A DNA stretch of 64,000 nt from Actinospica sp035493475 (GTDB lineage Bacteria; Actinomycetota; Actinomycetes; Streptomycetales; Catenulisporaceae), in NCBI GenBank assembly GCA_035493475.1, contig DATJIF010000175.1:62001-126000 (forward strand). Direction: 5' to 3'. Position numbers and translations under genes: made by a program. A model generated the notes under the pieces. That model searched no databases and was not told the DNA's origin. It was given only the letters and a program-made list of their open reading frames with translations. Positions 17,300-23,797 of the stretch are shown here, piece by piece. Every line of letters starts with the position of its first letter. Within the stretch, counting starts at the first letter, position 1.

Positions 17300-17686
17300 T
17301 GTTCCCCCTTTAGCTGAAGGTTTTGGACGGTTCTGAGGACCACCTCGGACGGTGCGTGCGGCGTCATCGCCACACTCCGGCTGCGCGGCGCGCACCCCCG
17401 GCCCCCTGTGAGTCTGAGCAGAGGCACCGGTGCGGGTAGCTGAAACCCCAGGCACCGGCGCCGTTCACAACTCTGCAGCCCTCCGTCAGTGGCGGACTGC
17501 AACCATGAACAGGCTGTCAGATCGCCTACTCGACGGTACATAGGACTAAATGCCCATCGCCTACCGTCGCCGCCCGTCACTGACTGTGCTATATCTCAAT
17601 GCCCGCTGAAACCGCATAAGTACGGTTATTGCCGTCCATGGACTGGTGTGGATCGGGTGCCGGCTGCGCTCTGCGATGATGTGCGC
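17300..17686. other. Divergent intergenic region of the Rieske operon
   Basis: About 390 bp between the Rieske operon and the DUF1304 gene. No convincing coding region is seen, although frames are open in part of it. It contains a 10-bp palindrome GCACCGGTGC (17424-17433) and a lower-GC stretch from about 17530 to 17640. I could not fix -10/-35 boxes on either strand. The promoter of the Rieske operon must lie here. Confidence 0.4.
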
Positions 17687-18049
17687 ATGTCTATTGCCGC
17701 CACCGTCGCGCTGCTGGTCATCGCAGTGCTGCACGCGTACATCCTCGTGATGGAGATGTTCCTGTGGACCACGCCGCGCGTGCGCGGTTCGTTCGGTACC
17801 ACGACCGAGTTCGCCGAGTCCACGAAGGCGCTCGCTGCGAATCAGGGCTTGTATAACGGCTTCCTCGCGGCGGGCCTCGTCTGGGCCGCGGTGTCCTCGG
17901 GCACGGTGCGCTTCCAGGCCGCGATCTTCTTCCTCGTCTGCGTCGCGGTGGCCGGTGTGTACGGCGCGGCCACCGCGAGCCGCCGCATCCTGTTCGTGCA
18001 GACCGTCCCCGCGCTGATCGCGCTCGCGCTGGTCCTCGCCGCGCACTGA
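17687..18049 (+). CDS. DUF1304 family membrane protein
   Basis: A 120-aa protein with four predicted membrane helices. The segments HAYILVMEMFLWTTPRV, NQGLYNGFLAAGLVW and a final hydrophobic helix match the DUF1304 family, whose function is unknown. ATG 17687 is chosen because the family signature starts there; the frame extends upstream without similarity. It is a single gene, 60 bp before the GntR gene. Confidence 0.88.
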   Translation: MSIAATVALLVIAVLHAYILVMEMFLWTTPRVRGSFGTTTEFAESTKALAANQGLYNGFLAAGLVWAAVSSGTVRFQAAIFFLVCVAVAGVYGAATASRRILFVQTVPALIALALVLAAH

Positions 18050-18109
18050 GCACCGGGAACGGCGCGAACGGACTCCGGGACGAAACATCCGTGCGTTAGC
18101 TTTCGCGCG

Positions 18110-18823
18110 ATGACGAGTCCGCCGCACAGACGCAGACCGGTGGCCGCGTGGATCTGGCAGCTCGCGGCGGACCGGCCCGGCACGATGCACGAGGTGATCC
18201 GCGACGAACTGCGCGCGGTGATCCTCGCCGGGCTCGCGCGCCCGGGCGCGCCGATCAACGTGGACGACGTGGCGCAGCGCTTCGGTGCCAGCCGGATCCC
18301 GGTCCGCGAGGCGCTCAAGACCTTGATCGGCGAAAGCCTCGTCGACCACGAACCGCGCGCCGGGTACCGCGTGGCGCAACTCACCCGTGCCGAGCTCGCC
18401 GAACTCTATGTCGTCCGCGAGGCCCTGGAGGCCGCCGCGCTCAGCGCCGCCGTGGCGTCGGCGACCGCCGAGGACGACGTGGAGGTCGCCGCCGCGCACC
18501 ACGCGCTGACCCAGGCGATCGAGGTGCACGACGCGCGCGGCCACCACGTGCTCAGCCGCCGCCTGCACTTCGCGCTCGCCGGTCCGTGCCGCATGCGCCG
18601 GCTCCTGGGCATGTTCGAGTCGGCCTGGAACATCACCGAGCCGCTGCAGCCGATGTCGCACGTCTCGGGGGAGATGACGTGCGCGTTGCACGAGGATCAC
18701 GGCGTGATGGTCGACGCGTTCCGAGCGCGCGACGCGAACAGCCTCCTCGCCGCGTCGGCCTCGCACTACCGAAGGCTCCAGCAAGTCGTCGCGGGCCTGC
18801 CCGCCACCCGGCTGCTGCCTTAG
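18110..18823 (+). CDS. GntR-family regulator, FadR/VanR type
   Basis: A 237-aa regulator: winged helix in the first 90 residues (VDDVAQRFGASRIPVREALKTLIGESLV) and a C-terminal FCD-type helical ligand domain (LYVVREALEAAAL...). It stands 59 bp upstream of the transporter gene on the same strand and likely controls that operon in response to the imported compound. A palindrome in that gap may be its operator. Confidence 0.88.
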   Translation: MTSPPHRRRPVAAWIWQLAADRPGTMHEVIRDELRAVILAGLARPGAPINVDDVAQRFGASRIPVREALKTLIGESLVDHEPRAGYRVAQLTRAELAELYVVREALEAAALSAAVASATAEDDVEVAAAHHALTQAIEVHDARGHHVLSRRLHFALAGPCRMRRLLGMFESAWNITEPLQPMSHVSGEMTCALHEDHGVMVDAFRARDANSLLAASASHYRRLQQVVAGLPATRLLP

Positions 18824-18829
18824 TTTTTG

Positions 18830-18839
18830 GGATATATCC
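18830..18839 (+). promoter_or_regulatory. Palindrome upstream of the NCS1 transporter gene
   Basis: GGATATATCC is a perfect 10-bp palindrome in the 59-bp gap between the GntR gene and the transporter, about 44 bp before the ATG. Its position and AT-rich core suit a regulator site, but no second copy was found. Confidence 0.3.
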
Positions 18840-18882
18840 GCGCGGTCATCGCCCCGCAACAGTGCGTTCCTAGCATCCACGC

Positions 18883-20340
18883 ATGACCACTCTCGAAACG
18901 ACGGACGAGGTCCGCGAATACGACCCGCGTCTGACGAACACGGAACTCGCGCCGCTCGAACAACAGAGCTGGAGCGCCTACAACATCTTCGCGTTCTGGA
19001 TGTCCGACGTGCACAGCGTCGGCGGCTATCTCACCGCGGGCAGCCTGTTCGCGCTCGGCCTGACCAGCTGGCAGGTGTTCATCTGCCTGATCGTCGGCAT
19101 CGTCATCGTGCAGTTCTTCTGCAACCTGGTCGCCAAGCCGAGCCAGGAGGCGGGCGTTCCGTATCCGGTGACCAGCCGCGCCTCCTTCGGCGTGCTCGGC
19201 GCGAACATACCGGCCATCATCCGCGGCCTGATCGCCGTCGCCTGGTACGGCGTGCAGACCTTCCTCGCCGCCGAGTCGCTGAACATCGTCTTCCTCAAGC
19301 TGTGGCCGGGACTCGCGCCGTACGCCGACGTCCACCAGCACGGCTTCCTCGGCCTGTCGCTGCTCGGCTACCTGAGCTACGCGATCCTGTGGGTCCTGCA
19401 GGCGGCCCTGTTCTGGCGCGGCATGGACACGATCCGGAAGTTCATCGACCTGGCCGGTCCCGCCGTGTACGTCGTGATGGTCGCGCTGTGCGTCTACATG
19501 CTGACGAAGGCGCACTGGCACATCAACCTGAACCTCTCCGCCAAGCACCTGACCGGCTGGTCGCTCGTCTGGACGCTGTGCGGCGCGACGGCAGCCGTCG
19601 TCGCGTACTTCTCCGGGCCGATGCTCAACTTCGGCGACTTCTCCCGCTACGCCAAGTCGTACTCCGCGGTCAAGAAGGGCAACCTCCTCGGCCTGCCCCT
19701 CAACTTCGTGATGTTCTCGCTGCTCACGGTGCTGACCGCGGCGGCGACGGTGCCGGTGTACGGCCAGCTGATCACCGACCCGATCGAGACCGTGCAGAAG
19801 ATCGGCAACACCTTCGCGATCATCCTCGGCGGCGTCACCTTCGTCACCGCGACCGTCGGCATCAACATCGTCGCCAACTTCATCTCCCCGGCCTTCGACT
19901 TCTCGCACGTCAGCCCGCAGAAGATCAGCTGGCGCGCGGGCGGGATGATCGCGGCCGTCGGCTCGCTGCTGATCACGCCGTGGAACTGGTACGACAACGC
20001 CAACGCGATCTTCTGGACGCTCGGCCTGCTCGGCGCGCTCATCGGCCCGCTGTTCGGCATCCTGATCGCCGACTACTACCTGATCCGCGGCCAGAAGATC
20101 ATCGTGGACGACCTGTTCACGCTCGACGAGGGCGGCGCGTACCACTACCGCAAGGGCTACAACCCGGACGCCATCAAGGCCGTGGTCCTCTCGGGCGTCA
20201 TCTCGCTGGCCTCGGTGATCGTGCCGAAGGTCGGGAACGTGCTGACCTGGCTCCCGCAGTACGGCTGGTTCGTCGGCTGCGGCGTCGGCTTCCTCTCCTA
20301 CTACCTCATCGCGCGCTCCGCGAGGCAGCCGCAGCAGTGA
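18883..20340 (+). CDS. NCS1-family nucleobase/hydantoin:cation symporter
   Basis: A 485-aa transporter with about 12 membrane helices. NCS1 landmarks are visible: NIFAFWMSDVHSVGGY near the first helix, YPVTSRASFGVLGANIPAII and AVAWYGVQT in the substrate-binding helices, and SRYAKSYSAVKKG after helix 6. Relatives carry allantoin, uracil, cytosine or 5-substituted hydantoins (Mhp1). The coupled downstream racemase points to hydantoins or allantoin. The stop overlaps the next start by 4 bp. Confidence 0.92.
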   Translation: MTTLETTDEVREYDPRLTNTELAPLEQQSWSAYNIFAFWMSDVHSVGGYLTAGSLFALGLTSWQVFICLIVGIVIVQFFCNLVAKPSQEAGVPYPVTSRASFGVLGANIPAIIRGLIAVAWYGVQTFLAAESLNIVFLKLWPGLAPYADVHQHGFLGLSLLGYLSYAILWVLQAALFWRGMDTIRKFIDLAGPAVYVVMVALCVYMLTKAHWHINLNLSAKHLTGWSLVWTLCGATAAVVAYFSGPMLNFGDFSRYAKSYSAVKKGNLLGLPLNFVMFSLLTVLTAAATVPVYGQLITDPIETVQKIGNTFAIILGGVTFVTATVGINIVANFISPAFDFSHVSPQKISWRAGGMIAAVGSLLITPWNWYDNANAIFWTLGLLGALIGPLFGILIADYYLIRGQKIIVDDLFTLDEGGAYHYRKGYNPDAIKAVVLSGVISLASVIVPKVGNVLTWLPQYGWFVGCGVGFLSYYLIARSARQPQQ

Positions 20341-21170
20341 TCCTCAAGCTGATCAACCCGAACACCACCGCGTCGATGACGCGGCTGATCGAGAAGGCGG
20401 GCCGGGCCGCCGCCGGACCGGACGTCGAGGTGCGCGCCGTCACCTCGAAGACCGGTCCGGCCTCGATCGAATCGCACTACGACGAGGCCCTGAGCGTGCC
20501 CGGCCTGCTCGCCGAGATCACCGGCGGCGGCAACGACGGCGGCGGTGACGGCGGTGGTGACGGCGGCGGCGAGCGGGCGGACGGCTACGTCATCGCGTGC
20601 TTCGGCGACCCGGGACTCGACGCGGCCCGCGAGGTCGCGCCGGGCCCCGTCGTCGGGATCGCCGAAGCCGGGATGCGTGCGGCCACCTACCTCGGCCGCA
20701 CGTTCGCCGTGGTCACCACACTCGCGCGCTCGGCCGGCCGGACCCGTGAACTCGTGCACCGCTATGGCGTCGCCGAGTACTGCGTCAGTGTCCGGGCGAC
20801 GGACATCCCCGTCCTGGACCTCGAGACCGACCCCGCCGCGTACGCCCGGATCCTCGCCGAATGCCGCGCCGCGATCGACGAGGACGGCGCCGAGGCCGTC
20901 GTCCTGGGCTGCGCGGGCATGGCAGACCTCTGCGCCGAACTGCACCGCGAGGTCGGCGTCCCGGTCATCGACGGAGTCTCCGCGGCCGTCGCCGCGCTCG
21001 AAGGCCTGGTCCGCATCGGCCTCACCACCAGCCGCCGCGGCGAATACGACCGGCCCCCGGCCAAGGCGTACCAAGGCCTGCTCGCCGACTTCGAGCTGCA
21101 CACGACTGCTTCGACTACTCCGACCACTCCGACTACTCGTCGTCCTCCAAGACCTCCGCGAACGCGATGA
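20337..21170 (+). CDS. Hydantoin racemase-like Asp/Glu racemase family protein
   Basis: A 277-aa cofactor-independent racemase. The start VILKLINPNT and two catalytic cysteines, Cys88 (VIACFGDPGL) and Cys192 (VVLGCAGM), fit hydantoin/allantoin racemases. The usual length is about 230-250 aa. Two oddities explain the excess: a GGGD-repeat insert at residues 63-78 just before the first active-site strand, and a low-complexity Thr/Pro/Arg tail after about residue 255. The tail overlaps the convergent EthD gene by 38 bp. GTG 20337 overlaps the transporter stop. No hydantoinase is present nearby. Confidence 0.87.
   Translation: MILKLINPNTTASMTRLIEKAGRAAAGPDVEVRAVTSKTGPASIESHYDEALSVPGLLAEITGGGNDGGGDGGGDGGGERADGYVIACFGDPGLDAAREVAPGPVVGIAEAGMRAATYLGRTFAVVTTLARSAGRTRELVHRYGVAEYCVSVRATDIPVLDLETDPAAYARILAECRAAIDEDGAEAVVLGCAGMADLCAELHREVGVPVIDGVSAAVAALEGLVRIGLTTSRRGEYDRPPAKAYQGLLADFELHTTASTTPTTPTTRRPPRPPRTR
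20523..20570 (+). repeat. GGCGGYGAC microsatellite inside the racemase gene
   Basis: Imperfect repeats coding for Gly-Gly-Gly-Asp units, in frame, in the hydantoin racemase-like gene. Such slippage-prone DNA is unusual in this enzyme family. A second, 9-bp-like repeat (ACTCCGACC/ACTCCGACT) lies at about 21115-21140 in the same gene's tail. Confidence 0.75.
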
Positions 21171-21456
21171 CCAGGCCGCCGGTGGCGTGTTCCTTGGTGG
21201 CGGCGACCAGGGGACCGGCCTGCGCGGCGGCGGCGCTGGCCGCGTCGTAGTCGGCGAAGTACAGGTCCAGCAGCCGGTACGCCGGAGTGGGGCTGCCGTC
21301 CTCCTTGGGCCAGACCTTCGAGGCCTGCAACCGGGTGACGCCGGGAAGCTTGCGCGCCAGGGCCAGCTGGTCGGGGTAGGCGGCCTCGAACGCGTCCGGG
21401 TCGGTGGGGTTGGAGTAGATGAAGCTGATCTTGGTGGGCTTGCTCTGCTCCGTCAT
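21133..21456 (-). CDS. EthD-domain protein
   Basis: A 107-aa ferredoxin-like (dimeric alpha-beta barrel) protein: KISFIYSNPTDPDAFEAAY, then KLPGVTRLQASKV and LLDLYFADYDAASAA. EthD is needed for ethyl tert-butyl ether breakdown, but most homologues have no known role. ATG 21456 has AGGAGG upstream; the open frame continues further without similarity. The gene is divergent from an AraC regulator and its 3' end overlaps the racemase tail on the other strand. Confidence 0.87.
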   Translation of the reverse strand: MTEQSKPTKISFIYSNPTDPDAFEAAYPDQLALARKLPGVTRLQASKVWPKEDGSPTPAYRLLDLYFADYDAASAAAAQAGPLVAATKEHATGGLVIAFAEVLEDDE

Positions 21457-21547
21457 GAAGGGCCTCCTGGTTGTTACGCTCGGGCGATGCAGGCGGGTGT
21501 CTCCGCTCACTGATCGCCAACCGTAGTCAGAGGATTGAGCAGCGACC

Positions 21548-22462
21548 ATGACCGTTCCGCCGGGGAATCTTGCCGATCGTCCAGAAACCCCGGCCGCCGT
21601 CGGCCAGCCGCACGACCTGCTCTCGGAATTGCTCCGGAGCGTGCGGCTGAGCGGAGAACGGGTCATCCCGTACGCCCCGCCGCGGGATTTCTCGATCGTT
21701 TTCGCCGATATGGGCTGTCTGCACATCGTCGAGGCGGGCGAGCTCGAACTCCGGATCGACGGGTACGCGGACGTCGAGCGCGTATGCCGGGGCGATTTCG
21801 TCCTGCTCCCGCGCGGCGACCGGCATCAGCTCAGCGACCCGGGCGGCGCGTCGGCCGAACCCGCGCGCTGGCTCTGCGGAGTGTTCGGCATCGGCGACCC
21901 GCAGGCGAGCCACCTGCTCGAGAGCCTGCCGCCCGTGGTCATCCTGCGCGGCGGCACCGGCGGCCCGGTACTCGAAGGACTCGAAGTCGCGCGCCGGATG
22001 CTGCTGATCGAGATGCAGTCGCCGTCTCAGGGCTGGGCGGTGATGGTCGCCCGCATCCTCGACCTGATCTTCATCCAGATCCCGCGTTCCTGGGCCGCCG
22101 GTCCGGACGCCGGTCCGAACTGGCTGGCCGGCGCCTTCGACCCGCAGATCGGCGTGGCCCTGAGCGCCATCCACCGAGACTCCGACCACGACTGGACGGT
22201 CGAGGAGCTGGCCCGAGCCTGCAACCTCTCCCGCTCAGCGTTCGCCGCCCGCTTCGCCGAGCGCGTCGGCAAACCACCGGCCACCTACCTCGCCCACGTA
22301 CGCCTCGACGCCGCCACCAACCTGCTGCGCGACAGCTCCCTCCCGATCGCCCGCGTAGCCCAGACCGTCGGCTATGAGTCAGAGGCCGCATTCAGCCGCG
22401 CCTTCAAGAACCGCTACGGCATGCCCCCGATCCGCTGGCGCCAAGACGTACGAGGTCGTTGA
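21548..22462 (+). CDS. AraC-family regulator with N-terminal cupin domain
   Basis: A 304-aa regulator. The N-terminal part (ELRIDG...GDFVLLPRGDRHQL) is the cupin_6-type sensor common in actinobacteria; the C-terminal 100 residues hold two helix-turn-helix motifs (WTVEELARACNLSRSAFAARF and PIARVAQTVGYESEAAFSRAFK). It is divergent from the EthD gene with a 91-bp gap and probably controls it. Confidence 0.9.
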   Translation: MTVPPGNLADRPETPAAVGQPHDLLSELLRSVRLSGERVIPYAPPRDFSIVFADMGCLHIVEAGELELRIDGYADVERVCRGDFVLLPRGDRHQLSDPGGASAEPARWLCGVFGIGDPQASHLLESLPPVVILRGGTGGPVLEGLEVARRMLLIEMQSPSQGWAVMVARILDLIFIQIPRSWAAGPDAGPNWLAGAFDPQIGVALSAIHRDSDHDWTVEELARACNLSRSAFAARFAERVGKPPATYLAHVRLDAATNLLRDSSLPIARVAQTVGYESEAAFSRAFKNRYGMPPIRWRQDVRGR

Positions 22463-22855
22463 TCAAACGGTTGACTGGGAAAGCATTTCGATGAGTTCGC
22501 GCGAGCGGCGGACCGCCAACCGCAGGTGCTCGGTGTCCGGCACGCCGTCACCGTCCTGAGCGGCGGCCTCGAGCTCGCGGCGCCGTCGGCCCACGTCGTC
22601 CGCGCAGGACCGCAGGGACTCGGCCAGCAGGTCGTCGGCGTCCAGGGCCGCCTGCCGCGGGTCGTCGACGAAGGCGAGCTGTATCTCCTGCAGCCGATCG
22701 GCTACGGAGTCGGCCGGCGGCGATGTCGACGGAGCGGGAGACGTCCACGCGTCGTTCTCCGGCGCGGGTGCGTACTCGGACTCCGGCGCGGGTGCGTACT
22801 CGGACTCCGGCTCGAATCCGCCTTCTTCTGCGCGGTCGTCCTCGTGCTCGATCAT
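22463..22855 (-). CDS. Small acidic protein with tandem SEYAPAPE repeat
   Basis: A 130-aa soluble protein, not recognised. The N-terminus is acidic and disordered and includes an exact tandem SEYAPAPE duplication (residues 18-33). The C-terminal half (IQLAFVDDPRQAALDADDLLAESL) resembles part of the upstream neighbour (AQTGFVDDPGGATRRAQQVIGETL), suggesting a shared helical domain. The start overlaps the neighbour's stop by 4 bp. Its stop directly abuts the AraC stop. Confidence 0.75.
   Translation of the reverse strand: MIEHEDDRAEEGGFEPESEYAPAPESEYAPAPENDAWTSPAPSTSPPADSVADRLQEIQLAFVDDPRQAALDADDLLAESLRSCADDVGRRRRELEAAAQDGDGVPDTEHLRLAVRRSRELIEMLSQSTV
22757..22804 (-). repeat. Perfect 24-bp tandem duplication
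   Basis: Two identical 24-bp units, 22757-22780 and 22781-22804, encode SEYAPAPE twice. Perfect identity at all codon positions points to recent slippage duplication. Confidence 0.9.
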
Positions 22856-23457
22856 GCGTTGATCCTCTCCGCGATCGGAGTGCTCGGTTCGGCACCGACG
22901 AGGTCTTCGAAGAACGTGCGGAAGCGCAGCAGCACCTGCCGCAGCTGCTCGGTGGAGTCGACGTCGGGGGCGCCCGTGTGCGAGCGCTGCATCAGCTCGT
23001 GGCCTTCGCGGAAGTCCGAGAGGGTGCGGGCGTGGTCGACGGAGACGAGTGCGAGCTGCTCTTCGGGGTCGTCGGCCGGGTAGCCGAGGAGTGCGAGGGT
23101 CTCGCCGATCACCTGCTGCGCGCGTCGGGTGGCGCCGCCGGGGTCGTCGACGAAGCCGGTCTGCGCCGTGCGCCAGCCTTCGGTCAGCCGGGCGCGGTCC
23201 GCGGGCTCGAGCGGCCTGATCGTCAGGTCGGCCCGGCCGCGCTCGCGTCGGCTGAGTTCCTGCTCGACCGCGGCGTGGTCGCCGTGTTTCGCGTACAGCC
23301 TGTCGTACTCGCGCCCGTACCGGCGCTGCAACCGCTTGGTGTTCGAGCGCTGGGGCAGCAGGCGTGCGGCGGCATCCGGCGCCTGCCACCTGACATATGC
23401 CGCCGCGCCCGCGAGGAGGATGGCGATCACCACGACCGCCGTCACCACGATGCCCAT
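22852..23457 (-). CDS. Membrane-anchored protein of unknown function
   Basis: A 201-aa protein with one N-terminal membrane helix (residues 3-24) and a basic, helical cytoplasmic or extracytoplasmic region (LQRRYGREYDRLYAKHGD) followed by a domain with TGFVDDPGGATRRAQQ. Proteins of this layout are common in actinobacteria and are annotated as hypothetical. It shares the FVDDP-type segment with the gene it overlaps, so the two may form a pair. Confidence 0.78.
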   Translation of the reverse strand: MGIVVTAVVVIAILLAGAAAYVRWQAPDAAARLLPQRSNTKRLQRRYGREYDRLYAKHGDHAAVEQELSRRERGRADLTIRPLEPADRARLTEGWRTAQTGFVDDPGGATRRAQQVIGETLALLGYPADDPEEQLALVSVDHARTLSDFREGHELMQRSHTGAPDVDSTEQLRQVLLRFRTFFEDLVGAEPSTPIAERINA

Positions 23458-23511
23458 GATCCCGATTCCCTTCTGGGACCTGCCGGTCCCGCAGTGGTGT
23501 TTGGTGGTGTC

Positions 23512-23685
23512 TCAGCGGCGGCGGGAGCGCGAGTACCAGCCGGTGCCGACGCCGAGCAGGTGGAGGGCGAGGCAGGTGAGTCCCGCGAGCATCAGGCTCG
23601 TGGGGCTGAACCAGACGTTGGTCGACGTCTTGCTGCCGTTGATGAAGAACGCCATGCCGAACAGGACCGCTGCGATGAGCCCCAT
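23512..23685 (-). CDS. Small two-helix membrane protein (57 aa)
   Basis: A short gene encoding a protein beginning MGLIAAVLFGMAFF and ending in WYSRSRRR. It has an ATG with AGGAGG 9 bp upstream, and two hydrophobic helices (about residues 2-16 and 31-47) joined by a polar loop, with a basic C-terminus. It is 54 bp upstream of the membrane-anchored gene on the same strand and probably in its operon. No family is recognised. Confidence 0.7.
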   Translation of the reverse strand: MGLIAAVLFGMAFFINGSKTSTNVWFSPTSLMLAGLTCLALHLLGVGTGWYSRSRRR

Positions 23686-23797
23686 GTGGATCGGCCTCCT
23701 TGATCAGGATGCTGTCATTGAGGTCTGACGCCACCGCATGCCCGGTCGCCGCTGGTTCATGCATCCGCGCTGGCGCCATGTAAGAGGCTCGTACTGC

